Assembly: GCA_023014335.1 (NCBI GenBank)
Contig: JAECYW010000005.1
Location: 434,001-498,000, forward strand
From: Galerina marginata
Taxonomy: Eukaryota > Basidiomycota > Agaricomycetes > Agaricales > Galerinaceae
Length of the DNA stretch: 64,000 bases
Reading direction: 5' to 3'
The notes beneath the pieces are model-generated. The model made no database searches. It had not been told where the DNA came from and was given only the letters and a program-made list of their open reading frames with translations. Of the stretch, positions 22,518-34,963 are shown in pieces. The position numbers and the translations under genes were made by a program. Positions within the stretch are counted from its first letter, which is position 1. Each line of letters starts with the position of its first letter.

Positions 22518-23100
22518 TCATATCTCAACATTGTCAATGCCATTTAAATTGTTCTCAACCTCTAAATTTTCTTCGGTGTTGGAGACAACACATTCCAACT
22601 GGAACTTGGTACCATTTGTATTGAGATTTTGAACGGCTTCTCTGAACATCCCGGAACCACGTTTGACAATTGTCAAATCCCTCAGCACACTCGTCAAATA
22701 TTATCAGGTGTTGATGACATACCAGCTGCGCTTGTATCGCTGCCCTCCAGATCAAAATCGCTCTCCGCACCTTCTTCTCCGTTTCCAGAAGTGACGAGAT
22801 TGCACTCCAATTTTACACCGGTACTATCGAGGTTCGAAATTACCTCTCTGAACATGCTCGAACCACCACGTTTATAAACTACTGAAATCGATCAGTAAGC
22901 TGGCAACCACGATCATATCCCAAACTTGGCTGATATTTACGTACCCTCGGATTCTGTAAAATGGCACAAGGGATTGAGGTCATCAATGCCACTTCTCAGT
23001 ATACAAAGTGGAAAGTACCTGATTGAGCCACTGTTGGGATTCCGGACACACAGACTGCGATCGAAATAATGGCAAAAAGAGCGGTGACAGAGGGCTGCAT
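22518..23100 (-). CDS. Small secreted protein with two KR-led repeats
   Basis: Four exons on the minus strand give 138 residues: 23019-23100, 22945-22953 (a 9-nt microexon that could also be skipped in frame), 22719-22881 and 22518-22680. The start MQPSVTALFAIISIAVCVSG is a strong signal peptide. The rest contains two imperfect repeats, each beginning with the Kex2-type dibasic KR: KRGGSSMFREVISNLDSTG...LEC and KRGSGMFREAVQNLNTNG...LEC. The last intron (22681-22718) is only 38 nt, so that junction is the weakest part of the model. Secreted precursors with KR-delimited repeats are often cut into peptides in the secretory pathway. Function unknown. Confidence 0.65.
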
Positions 23101-24692
23101 TCTGGGACGATTCTGATCTAGGTGCTCGAGTGGTTGGGGCTTCTAGCTTAAAACATTCTCGTCAAGTTTACCTGCCTTTTGTACCAGTCATAAAACTACA
23201 GACCGCCTTATCTGTTCGTCTAGAAAAGCGCCAGGCATATCAAAGATCTGGTGTAGGTCGAATTGCGGGCATGAGAACATTTGATTTATGATTAGACACC
23301 AGAGGGTAGACCAACGGAATGGCTGATTGACAGAGATGAAACCAAGTGACAAAACTGAATGGAAGAAGTCAAGAGACGGCAGAGTTGGTGCCAGCAGTGG
23401 ATGTTCGAGGGCGTGGGGTGATCGCATCAGGGGATCAATAAGAGACGATAAGTCGAAATTGGCAGTCAAGATCGATAGCCAAAGCACATCTTGCGCCTTC
23501 GTTAACTATCCAACTATCCGACTGTCTGCTTGCCGCAAGTGATCTTATTTTCGATGGACCGGTCCATCAGATACCCAACTCTCCAGGGTTTCTAAGAAAT
23601 GTTATGAGGAATACAGCTTGATCAGGCCAGATCGTCGAATTATAGCGGCCGCGACTTTTGCAGTCGTGTTATCTTTGTTGGTGATGATTGAATATGACGG
23701 GGAGAAACAACATTTCGTGCGACCCGACACCGGACAACGATCTATCGATCTATCGATATCCGACATTCAGGATAACGGGGCCGAGCTCCCGTAGATCAGT
23801 GGTTGTGCCGAGTGCGTGTGCCTGGACATTTGGTGAGGCCAGCACTCCCCAGACGACGATAGCAAATGGAACTTCACTGGTGAGAAACGGGTCTTTCTTG
23901 GTGGTCACTTTTAGTTGTGGAATAACGGCAAAATTTTTGTCCAGATTTTACTATCCACGAAGCGACTTGTCGACTGTTTTATCTTCCTTCCGCAAAGCGA
24001 ATCGCCCCAGCTTCTCTAACGCTTGAATGACCACAAGGTGCCTACCAATCAAAGATAAAGTCCAGTTCACAGCCTTTTCTACAGTCCAACTTCCTTCGCT
24101 TTCAAAACTTGAATGACAGATCGAAGGCTTTCCTGTCTTCGTGGGATTTTCAATTGAATATTTTGATTCCGTTAAGTTGGCATTTAGTTGGGAACGATGC
24201 TCAACTTAGAGGTCCTTTCCTACTCTGAGATGATCAAGGGAGCTTGTCGGTGATTATCTGTCCACATCCGAGTCCGCAACACTATCGGTATGTCTTCACC
24301 CATGCAGACAGTTGGTATGCACTGCATCACACGGATTTAATCATGATCCGTCGATCTTCGGATCAACACGGTGTCTATCAGTCCAAATAAGGTGCCATTC
24401 GATGAATCTGAGGCGGAAATCACGGAAAAAAACAAGTTCTCTCAGTAAACCATGGTAAATTGTAAGCCAGGCCCAAAGTTGACTTTTGAAAGTTCGTGCG
24501 ATATTTAGAGCATGGCAGATCCCAAGTCAGTTTGTTTATCAATGGTCCACAGAAGGTGATTTCTGTGGACCTAGGATATCGTCAGTGATGCATGTCCTTC
24601 AACCGGGTAGAGCAGCCCATCCTCGTGCAATTTAAATAGAAAATTATCGGTATATATAGTCTTCCAACCTTCAACTCAAGAAACCCATCAAG
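23101..24692. promoter_or_regulatory. Intergenic with TATA box for the 24.7 kb gene
   Basis: No gene can be supported; an open frame at 23688-24026 (112 residues) has no recognised motif. TATATATA at 24651-24658 lies about 40 bp before the ATG of the next gene. Confidence 0.45.
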
Positions 24693-25921
24693 ATGGTTGG
24701 GCTCGACGAAAAAGAATCTCTCGTCCTGGGAGCGATACTCGAGTCGATTTTCTATGGTGCCGTCCTTTATAATATTCTTATTCAAATTTTCTAATTCTCT
24801 GTTGAAGGTGCATACTGCATATTGTTTGCTCAGTATCTCAACCTTCGAGCAAAATCTGGCGGAACTAAGTTGATTTATCCGTTATCGGCGCTGTTTGTCC
24901 TATGTACCTGCTATGTAGGCATCGACTGCGCTCAGGTCTTTCTTGATGTTGTGAGTTTCTGTGCTGCTCTTTTAAAGCACTTCAACTTAATACCGTTCGA
25001 CTAGCTCCGGTCTGACGCCCCAAACGCCAGTTCTATAGACTTCGGAACTACTGTCGCTCTCAGCGCGTTGTATTCGTGCATAGATTTTATTTCTCAAGGC
25101 GTCTTGGTAGGTGTAATTGGTATAAGATATCTTCTATTTTACTCACGAGCGAAAGATTTATCGCTGTTGGGTCGTGTGGGGTGGAAACCCATTCCTCATT
25201 ATTATTCCCTCAATATTGGCATTCGCATCGTTCAGTTCGTCACATACTTTCTTTCCACCCGATTTTTCCAAGTTAAAATTTACTATCAGCCATTGCGATC
25301 ACACTTGTTGGAGAGATAATCTCAGTGGGAAATGGGGAGGGCGGCCTACCTCCCTGGTTTACGCCCCTTGGCACAACATCCTTCTCTGTCTCCCTTTCAG
25401 TGAATACCATCATCACAGGTTTGCTTATTCTCAAACTGGTAGACGTCCATCGACGTCTCGGGAAGGGACACGATCATAGTGGGAGCGGGGGACTTAAACT
25501 TGTCCAGCTCATTTCGTTCTTGATCGAATCAGGAATGTTGAGCTTCGTCACCCAGTTGATTTGGGTCGTTCTCTTCAGCCTTGAGGACAAGAACTTCGGA
25601 TCAGACGCCATTGGCGGTGTAACAACTCTTGCATGTGTACGTATTCCCGTTAATACTTAGGATGCCTATCGTCCTAAAAATTACCTGCTTTAGGGAATTG
25701 CTCCAACCGCCGTTATCGTGCGGGTGTCAATGGGCAGGTCGTACGAAACCAGACTGACAAATGTACCAGCAAGCGCGCTTAACTTCTCAGCTCCAATGAG
25801 CATCCATGCAGCTTCTGTTACTGCTACTAGTGGAGGACAGGAACAGAAGGGTTACAAAACGTCAAACGAAGCAGCAGAGTTTGACCTACATGCATTGGAG
25901 AACGGCGAATATGAATGTTAG
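24693..25921 (+). CDS. Multi-span (about 7 TM) basidiomycete membrane protein, paralogue 1
   Basis: Six exons (24693-24756, 24808-24950, 25005-25106, 25156-25234, 25290-25636, 25694-25921) give 320 residues in phase. Landmarks are LGAILESIFYGAYCILFAQYL at the start, LYSCIDFISQGVL, IYRCWVVWGGNPFLIIIPS, PLGTTSFSVSLSVNTIITGLLI, FLIESGMLSFVTQLIWVVLF and GIAPTAVIVRVSMGRS near the end, followed by a polar tail. Hydrophobic segments number about seven. All intron positions match those of the paralogue at 58275-59473. It resembles a large family of uncharacterised integral membrane proteins in mushrooms. It is not an STE3 pheromone receptor as far as I can judge, and its ligand or role is unknown. 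Confidence 0.85.
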
Positions 25922-28900
25922 AACCGGCGGCCTAATTTGCATGGAAGAATATATTTATCTTGGTTGATTTGCGGGAAACCCAGTAGCCTATCAGTGGTTA
26001 AAATTTGTAGTGTGTCACCTATGCATTGACCTCAAGGTCGATGGAAGGTATTAGAGAAATAAATACAAGGTGCCTTGTGAAATCGTCGGGTGCTTGAAGG
26101 GCAGTGGTCATTCGAGCTCGTGCAGGCTCGAGTTGTTCCGTCCTCCGTCTGGAGGCACTGGAGGAGAGACATGAGACGCGAGATAAGTGTCCAAATTCTG
26201 AGGGCGACCGTTTATCGCGGGGGAATGGCAAAGTAGACGTGAATAGAGCCTCATGGGGAAGAAAGAGGCGACGAACTCGGATGTTTTTTATTAGGTAATA
26301 ATTAATGAACAGCCACATCTGCCCTCATGGTTTCCCCACCACCATCGCCATCGATCTCGGTAATTTTTTCTCGAATCACGACTCTAACCGGATATTTTGT
26401 TTGTTCTGTCTCGCTCCTGGGGACCTCTTCGAAGTACTGTAACCGTCAGCGCCAAGTATCCAAGTACCTGCAGCGACCTCGACCCAACTACGCGTCGCAC
26501 GCATGCCACCACGGCCACCCAGGTCAACACAACTCTGGATCTCGTCCTTTTCCCTCGTTTTTCTGATTCTACGATACTGAGTGATTACTTACTTTGAAGA
26601 ACTATCCGAACCCTCCACACCCAAGAGATCATTCACTGATTCCTCGCCGTCCGTCGCCCACTCAACGATCTCTAACTCTCCCCGTCGTCTTCATACAAGC
26701 AGCGTGACTCGATCTAGGACCCCGGCTTTGAGATATCTGAGATTTCGAATCGGTGTGCAGAACTGGGTATGGACTTTGGGGCCTGAGATACTTTGCGTCG
26801 CTATCTAGTTTCGTTTCTTCGACGGAGCTCATCGTTTGGATTCGGCCCTTCCTCCAACGGCCATATCTGTGGTCGCCAATGTGTCTGGCCTTTCTTTCTG
26901 TTCCACCCAATGTACACTCCACATGACCCATTCCACTGCTTTCATATGCTCTTCCACCCGCCGTCTGTGTCATACGTACTGCATGCCCGTGGCCCGGCTT
27001 GATCTGCAAACCCGCCATTTTCAGAGCTATGTTTCCCTGTCCTCTTATCAAGTCGGTCGATCCTAGTAAACTAAGTTCGAGACGGAGGTTTTCACTGATG
27101 CCTGGACCGACATAACCACAACCTCTGGGAGGGGGGCCGAACGCAATAATGTGGAACGCCAGCGCTTGGGCTTATCGAATTCGAACTAAAGTGGATTCAG
27201 AAACCATAGACCATTCCTGTTCTGTTTAGTGGTTCCGTTGCTCAGGTATCTTGGCACCGATACCTCAGCCAGTCCTCACTCGAAGCTGACGTATGGCTAA
27301 TTGTCGATGGTGAACTCGGAATGTCTATCGTTTGTGATCAGCTACAGTTCGTGTGACGTTCCTTTGGAAAAAAAGTCATGCTTCGCGACAACACGACTTG
27401 GCATGCACGGTACGGACCTGCGTGGGCTAGTAGGTTGTACAGGAACGAGTCTGACATCTACACCTTCGAGGCGAAAGCTTGGTCGTGAGCTACCACAAGT
27501 AACCAACACTCCTAACTCCACGCTTTTTCTCGACATTTCGTTTCCTGCAGTTTTCGTCCCTATGCAGTTATTCTTTCGCTGACCTTACCTGACGAATCGA
27601 ACCGCTGTACAAACCGCCTTGAAGACCGTCCTGAAATTGCCTTGAAAACTTGAACAGGCCTTTTGCTTGCACGACGAGGATGGGATCATTGACGTTGATT
27701 TCGAGGCAGAGACCGGTCAAATTTGATTGTTTGACCGCACTGTTTCTCTCTCGACGGGTCTTCAATGAACTTCTCTTCTGTCTTTTGAGCCTAAGCCTGA
27801 ACGCCTGTTTTTTTCAACATACAATCCACCCTCACAGGGGTCTGATGCCTACGTCGGTGCGGACGAAAGGAATGCGTGCTTCAACTTCGAGGGGCATGTG
27901 TGTAAAAATCGGATCTCTACTTCCGTGACATCATCTCCAGGCGACGAATCCTTGCCTCGTCTCCCAGCCATGATCGGCTCTGGCTTTGAAGGCTCGACAT
28001 TCCATTTCGACCATACCTACTTGGAAAATTGTTCCTCCCATCTGTCTTCTCTCACCACTTTGCTATCTCGTCCGCGTTCCTCTCCGTCGGCGTTGTAACC
28101 TTAATTTGGTAATGTTTGGAACTGAGTAAACCGAGGCTCACCTGTTGATTTATTTTGTGGTATTTAACCTTGGTCCTTCGGAGGTCAGTATTTCGCAGAA
28201 TTTGGAGAACTTTCCAGACAACGATGTGGTCCATCGTCCTCTCGAGTTAAACAGTCAGTTGCCCTGTTCCTTGTTTGCCTTGATGTTACTTACTTACGAT
28301 CTTTGGTCAATATCATCGAAAACAGGTGTGAGATGCTTTCGGGTAGGACCTTACATGCTATTGTCCGAAAGGATCAGCCATATTCCTCCGCCGAGCGCTC
28401 GAAGTTGATCACCTTAAAAGGTGTAAATTACAAATGCGCGAAAACGCTTTGTGATTCGAAAACCTATTCTGTAAATCTTTGACGTTGTTTCTGATTCAAA
28501 GTGGGGACTGGCAATTACGGTTGCCTTGATGGCCCATGACTAAGCTGCACAGCCACAAAATAAAGCGCCGCTCACACTCAGATTTGACTCGGGGTGTTAC
28601 CTGTCCATTCTCTCCGTAAAATATAACGATTGGACACGAGACTCGATCTTAAATACATATAATGCTATAATATCCCTGAAATGTGCGGAAATTAATGGTT
28701 AGAGTAGGCAACATGGTGATTATTGGTCCGTGACACAGGTGTGACCCCAATGTATCCGTTACACCTAGGGCGAAGAGTAAGGTACACTTTTAAGCACCTA
28801 AACGCGCGCCATTCCCCTTCATATTTGGCAAACATCATTTTGGCACATATTTCTATCGCGACTCCATGGCAAATTTTTTAATCTTTACTTTTGAGCTGAG

Positions 28901-29316
28901 ATATAAAAATTAACTTGAGACTCGACGTGATTCTGCCAAAACTAGAACGGAGTCGACCTCGGCAAATGGATTTTAAAACATTTGGCACAGTAATTTCCCT
29001 AATCTGGAGGGAGAACGTGCCAAAAGATGTACCGGCAGATCGAGCAAAGAATTTGGCAGGGAAGCCTCAGTATATAATAGGGACAAATAAACATGGGGCT
29101 CTGCAGGAATTGCCAGTCCCCATTCAAAGATGAGAATACTCATTCCACCTAGATCAGCGACGTCGTACATCGAACAATAAGAAAGACAATGCTGCTGGTG
29201 GCCAACTTTGACAGATAATATATCGGTAATATCGGAGATCATAAAAAGGAGTTTTTTAACAACAGAGACAACATTAGCGGAAGAGATTTAAATCGTCTGG
29301 GCTACATTCAAAGCTC
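25922..29316. other. Gene-poor 3.4 kb, no supported gene
   Basis: Reading frames of 60-130 residues occur on both strands (for example minus 26662-27051 and plus 27301-27582), but none shows a family motif, a signal peptide or a splice chain that holds together. The stretch probably contains decayed sequence. I could not link it to other parts of the window. Confidence 0.4.
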
Positions 29317-31138
29317 CTACCATCCATCAACAAACTGAGGAAAATAGAGAACCCCTATGGACTTACCTTGCCGAAATTCTGTGCGTTCAATTGGTATCGT
29401 GGACGCCGATCCTACGTGTGCCACCCTGAAGGTTTCCATCGCATCACTAGAGCCATGGAATTCTGGAAGATGGGCTTGAGAGAGAGATCGACGGCTGTTC
29501 AAGCTAATAGATAAAACTGAATAACCTGTCGGAAGCCTCATTACCAGACACTTACGTTGCCATCATGGAATTGGTGTACACTGAAATCACGGTAAATTCG
29601 GCTGACAGCTATATAGAAAAAGCCAGACTCACAATTTCCGACAATCTGAAAAATTGACAAGAAGATAAGCTTATCAAGTTGGGTTGTGGACTGTATACTC
29701 AGGCATTTAGGCGTCACTAAAAAAGTAGAGGCGAAAAGGGCTTGCAAATATTATGACGATAATGTCAAAAAGACTGGAAATTTTTACTATGAGTTGCGAT
29801 TCGACAGAAGGAGGCGTGACAGACCTCGTCAAAATCCCGTTGTTGATAGTATAGACCATCAATTTGTTCACCATTGTGTCGGTGCTGTAAGAAAATAGTG
29901 AGTTTCGATGACCAAGGAAAGAAGGAAACCGGCTTCACCGCTTGATTCCAGACCGACTTGTGTGCAAGTAATACGAAAGCGAGGCGGCAGTGAGGACGTC
30001 TGTGGCGACTCCCAGAGAAAGCCAAGCATCGATAACGAGAATTCTCTGGGGAAGAGTATTCCCCATCAGCTATAACGCCAAATGCTGCAAGCTGGAAGAC
30101 TCTTACATTGTGACGGGGAATATCAGTAAACCCTACAGATCGGAAGCTGTGGATTTGTTAAGAAGGAAAACAAATAGAGAAAGCCATGGGTGATTCAGAC
30201 ACATACAGTCCCGCGGTCGGCACTAGCAAAAAGTGCTGGCATGAGAGAATCTCGGTTTAACAATGATAGCTCTTACAAGCGCCCGTCGCTACGTTGGTGG
30301 ATGAGTGAATGGACAGAACTAAAATCAACAAACTAACCAAAATGGCCGAGAGAGAGGAAAGTCTGAGTAAAACTTGTCGATATAGCTAACCGCAGAGAAA
30401 AAATGGCACTCACCAGCAAGGCGACCAAAGGAACATTCTTTCTGCTCACTGAAGGCATAATTTTCAGTTGAACGTCGCCAGAAATGGAAAGAACGCTTAC
30501 TATGGTAGACTCTTCTGAGGTAAAAAAGATGTACAATTAAAATAATCAAACTCTAGGTGACGGATTGGTTGGTCGGTCAAGCTCATAATCACAAAGGATG
30601 TCGTACTGATATGACCAAGGTCATCTATTGTACGAGGAAACTCGTTAATAATTTATGCGTTCGAACTTCAACGAAAGGTCTCACAATAACTGACCACGTA
30701 GCTTCGAACCAAGCCACGGCGTCCGCATAGCTGATGATAGTGTAGTGATATATCGCGTGCATACTGAAAGCCGAATGCAATGTTTCAAGAGTTCTGCGTT
30801 CAAGTGATTAATACCGTAATTCGGACAGACAGATTGGGGATGGCTCGAACGGGAGCCACATGGCGCCTTACAGTAAACCGACGACCTGGATTATCAACGA
30901 TTAAGTTTCCTGAGGGAAGGGGAAGAAGGTATGACTAACCGTCGCCTTGACCAGAAATCTGTCCGCAGAATAGTTCTGGGAGTAATAGAACGCCTGCGAG
31001 CATGTAACACCAAAGAGCCTTAGACGATTAATTAATGTTGGGAAACACGACAGTAAAATTTCAAACCTACACGGCTGACAAGAAAGTGCCAACGAGAAGA
31101 CTGCCGAAGGTGCTGTTCAAATCAACTGTCAGCATCAT
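29317..31138 (-). pseudogene. DUF6534-family membrane protein, possibly decaying
   Basis: Minus-strand paralogue of the 10.8 kb gene. Recognisable pieces in order are MMLTVDLNSTFGSLLVGTFLS (start at 31138), LFGVTCSQAFYYSQNYSADRFLVKAT, TLHSAFSMHAIYHY, HLFYLRRVYH, FQLAAFG, the segment from VIDAWLSLGVATDV to YYLHTSRSG, MVNKLMVYTINNGILT, and IVGNLYTNSMMATLNSRRS near the end. Most joins use normal GT-AG introns. Two places look damaged. The join after QLAAFG needs a 31-nt intron. After NNGILT the frame runs through LFDIIVIIF into a stop, while the next block is in another frame. It may be a recent pseudogene or have an unusual exon that I missed; hence the pseudogene label with reserve. Confidence 0.6.
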
Positions 31139-32028
31139 CAGACCAATGAAAGGGCAGGCAAGAAGTGAAAAGGAGGGAGGTTTGACTCGAGGGCGCGGTC
31201 CTCTTTGATTTCTGGGGATGTATGGGACGACTGAGGATTTTTGATCTCAAGTCCTGCTTTATCACGCCTGAGCATTGCTGAAGATGGACTTCTCATCTTC
31301 TCTGGCAATGCTAAACAGCTATTCGGACTTATCGTCCTATCATTCACCAGGTTGATGGCCAAAAAGGCGATGTGCACTCCCTAAGAAGAATAACTTTGAC
31401 CGTTATGCTTACAACCCCGGTTACCGACCTCGGCCATCCACTGGCAGGTGAAAGAGTTAACAGTAAGTGCGATCTAAAGATGTAAAACGGAGTGGCACCC
31501 ACCGGTCTAGACGGAAAGCACATCAACATTAAAACGATGATCCGAGTCACGGTACAAGGCTAGGTCAAGCTGATCGATTCCGAGCGTTCGGCCCTAGGGC
31601 CGTGGATGCTCATGAGAGATTCAGTCTGGCTTGCTACTAGCTTTGAATCACCCTTTGGGGGTGAACTGACTACGCCTTCCCGGTAGCTATCTGAGATATA
31701 TCAGCGTCCGAGGCTGGGATTGTTCTGCAGAGGAAAGAAGTGAAATTCACTTTACATAGGTGCAGCCATTCCCCGTTGATTCCCCGCGTCAACTTCGCGG
31801 CTATGGTTATTTTGATGCGTGTTTAGATACAACATTTTGGAAGGCTCATATTTCCCAATGCAGGATGAAGCTCCCTGCGAGCGATACGTGCGGCTGGATT
31901 TACATGTAGGAAGTTCGAGTTGCGTTCGAACAAATTTAAAGTGTGCAACAACCAAATCAAACAAAACCAAACAAAATGAATCATGTTTGAATTTTTTTTT
32001 TGACAGCAAACAGTCGCGTCCTTACAAA
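31139..32028. other. Intergenic between divergent genes
   Basis: Lies between the minus-strand DUF6534 gene and the plus-strand kinase and should contain both promoters. A T-rich tract at 31991-32000 precedes the kinase start. No further gene recognised. Confidence 0.4.
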
Positions 32029-33632
32029 ATGCTAGTACGGCTCCTACGCAGTCTACACCAGTCGTATACGCTTATTCCTCTTGGGCATAAAACGCGTCTC
32101 ATGTCTTCTCCGGCTAAGCAAATTCCAGTTTCCAATGAGCAACCCAGCGTCCCGCACTTTACCTTCCCTGAAGAGCCTCTCGGTCTACCAGCTTCAGAAG
32201 GCTATGGTTACTTTCAGGGTACTCCAAGACTCTCCCTTGGTCCTTCCAACCGTTTTAAACTTCAAGCCAAATTGGGATTCGGGACAGCGTCGAGTGTCTG
32301 GCTCGCTCATGACCGCATGTAAGGCTGCCTTTCCGTTTACAGCCATATGACAACCGACAAGTTTTCAAGTGACGACACTTATGTGGCCGTCAAAATTCTC
32401 AACGGCTACGCAACCCAGTTGAACTACGAACATAAACTGCGTGAATTGGAGGTCTTCCAGCGCCTATCGTCGTTGACTTTAGAGGGTCCTTCCGATCCTT
32501 GTGCTCGGCTTTTGACTCATTTCATTCACCCTGGTATCGAGGAGGATGGGGAGCATCTTTGCCTTGTGACCGAACTATTCTGGTCTAATGTTCAGGACGC
32601 CCGAAATGTTCTGCAGCGTGGTTTAATTCCTGTTCAAACCGTGAAGCGAATTTTGCGGCATTTGCTGCTCGGCATCGCGCGCTTGCACAGATGTGGGATC
32701 GCCCATACAGGCATGCTTTCTCTATCATGACGCTATGACACTGATTATTCACTGTGCGAGCTTGCTTACAGATATCAAGCCCGACAATATCATGATTGAA
32801 TTAGGACCCCACTGGACAACTGACGCGATCACCAACTGGGTCACAGAAAACCCCCCTCGTGTTTACGCACCGTTACGCAGGATGAACAAGATTCTTGCCT
32901 TCGTTTCACAATCATTCCCGCCACCCACGGTTGACGAACTGCAGTCATGTAATTTTAAACTCGTGGACTACAGCAGTGGTACGTTCTATGGCCTTCTGGA
33001 ATTGTTGACGACCTACAACTTATTCACGTTCAGCTCAGTTCGTAGTCGATCAAACCACGGATAATATAACACCCCTTGGCTTACGGCCCCCTGAGGTCGT
33101 GTTAGGTGGGGAGTGGAATGAATCCGTCGATATTTGGACCTTCGGGTGCATGGTATGTCATTGTTATCGGTTGTAAATCACGATACACCCCTAATAGCTT
33201 CTGCATGGTCAAGGTGTTCACGTTGCTAACCAATGTACCCCTTTTTAAACCAATGGCAGTGGTGGAACAGGACGCGTCAGAAATCGATGTACTGCTTTAT
33301 CAAATGATCCTTTTTTGTGGCGAGTTCTTCCATCAAGATTTTCTTCAATGTTGCTCTCGTAGCCTGGATTATTTCCAGCTGGACTGTCTGTCACATTATC
33401 TTGCCTTTTATTTCTTCTTTCATTCATTGGGATCTCTCATGCAGGTAGACCCAGGAAGTTCGAGAGCTTTGTCCGCAAACCATTCGAGAAATGTATTAAG
33501 GATACAGGATGCATATTGAGTCCTGCGGACATGGCGGGTGTAACGGATCTCATGACAAAATGCTTGCGGCTTGATCCCAAGAACCGCGCGACGGCCGAGG
33601 AGCTTTTGAAACACCCGTGGCTGACGCAGTAA
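32029..33632 (+). CDS. SRPK-like serine/threonine protein kinase
   Basis: Six exons (32029-32318, 32370-32710, 32772-32978, 33034-33152, 33214-33385, 33445-33632) give 438 residues in phase. The kinase core shows the glycine-rich loop KLGFGTASSVWLAHD, the lysine in YVAVKIL, the catalytic loop HTDIKPDNIM, a DFG-position motif reading VDYSS, the activation and APE region LRPPEVVLGGEWNESVDIWTFGCM, and a C-terminal lobe ending in KCLRLDPKNRATAEELLKHPWL. The pattern fits the large basidiomycete SRPK-like group. The invariant Asp of DFG is kept, but Phe-Gly is Tyr-Ser. The second intron starts with GC instead of GT. A downstream start at 32101 (MSSPAKQ) is an alternative. Substrate unknown. Confidence 0.85.
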
Positions 33633-34704
33633 ATATGTCGTATGTCAGACACGGTCTGAACCCCCTCAATCTATATTAGCGTATGGTTTTAATTCGAACT
33701 CATTTGCTTCCGTACGTACTGTTAGAATCGCAAAATTGTATTCGGCCAGTTCGTCAAGAGTTGTACCGTTTCCAAAGGAGAATCACTGATTACTATAATA
33801 CACCCCACCACCCTATTCTGTCCTCCGCTGTCATTTTGAGGACACAACTTTACCTAAGTAATATGTTTGTGGTCCCATTGACAAGCTCGTCCGTTCAAGA
33901 CAACAAAAGCCCCCAAGGAAATTTTCAACCGACATTCGACTCACAATCGTTAATCTCACCGCCTCGGCAGCAGGCAGAGGTGCTTGTTCTTTTTACACCG
34001 CCAAAGTGACATGATTCTAATTCAAATCTGACCCACTGCCCAGCCGTGCACATCCAGGACCACTGGTGGGGTAAAGAAACAGGAGCCTATGCGTTAGGAT
34101 GTCATCCAGATCACGAGAGAGGGAGGCCCATGAGTTCGTTGTTGTCGATGTACCTATGCTTCCATTCCACCTTCTCCATCTCACCTATGATCAGAGACTC
34201 TTGACATTGATAGATGCTCCTCTAGATATCACTGCGGAAACGTTCATGTCCAAATGTCTAGCCAGTAGGCTTCAGGGTGCGTGCGCGTTATAGACCGTAA
34301 TGGGGGCGGAGAGACGCCAATAGGAAGCCATGGAAGAAAGTTGAGGCATACGCCGGGGAAAAGGTCGGGATATCATGACATTGCCACGAAATGGGAGGGA
34401 GACTCGCGCTGTGGATAATTTTAACATTGTTCATCGGTAGGTTAGCATTACACCGAGCTATAATAATGCCCGTTCTGTGTGAGGGATTTTCGATATTGAG
34501 ATTCGACGGTTATTTATGACTTTCTATCCAGTTGTTGAGAATCGACGTGAGAGTCGGAAGTATCGATGTTAACACATAACATAGTGGACCGGTATGGCAG
34601 ATCTGGGGAGAACATCAGTTTAGAAAAGCATATAAGAACGATGGAATGGGTCGGCCCATAACCAGCGGTCCCTAATTCAACTTACCCCCAGAGTCAAACC
34701 CACT
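33633..34704. promoter_or_regulatory. Intergenic, TATA-like site upstream of the Cys-rich gene
   Basis: No gene supported. TATAAG at 34631-34636 lies about 70 bp before the ATG at 34705. Confidence 0.4.
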
Positions 34705-34963
34705 ATGAAGCCTTCCTCCTTGATAAGCCTCTTCGTATCGATAATCGCATCCCACCAAGTGGCTGCACTTGCATGCACGACCGACGCCGATTGTGTGCAC
34801 TTCGAATCCTGTGAAGTCGGTGTCGAAGTGTGCGAGCTAGCATTTTGCAACTTTGACGGAACATGTCATGCGCCTACCTGTCGTCCTTTGAGGTTCGGCT
34901 GCGATGTGAGTCCGTCGTTGGTAAAGTTTAGACAGGAGAAACTAACTGGTCCCTTCTTAGTGA
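34705..34963 (+). CDS. Small secreted cysteine-rich protein
   Basis: Two exons, 34705-34905 and 34961-34963. The intron has a strong GTGAGT donor, an ACTAACT branch site and a CTTAG acceptor, and the stop TGA follows the acceptor directly. The product has 67 residues: a signal peptide of about 22 (MKPSSLISLFVSIIASHQ...) and a mature part of about 45 residues with eight cysteines, spaced C-5-C-5-C-6-C-4-C-5-C-4-C-6-C. An even number of cysteines in a tiny secreted domain suggests four disulfides. If the intron is retained the frame would run to 35049, which looks less protein-like. Family not recognised. Confidence 0.7.

Noticed and set aside
26662..27051. 129-residue minus-strand frame
   Set aside because: No motif, no splice pattern and no paralogue; left as unsupported.
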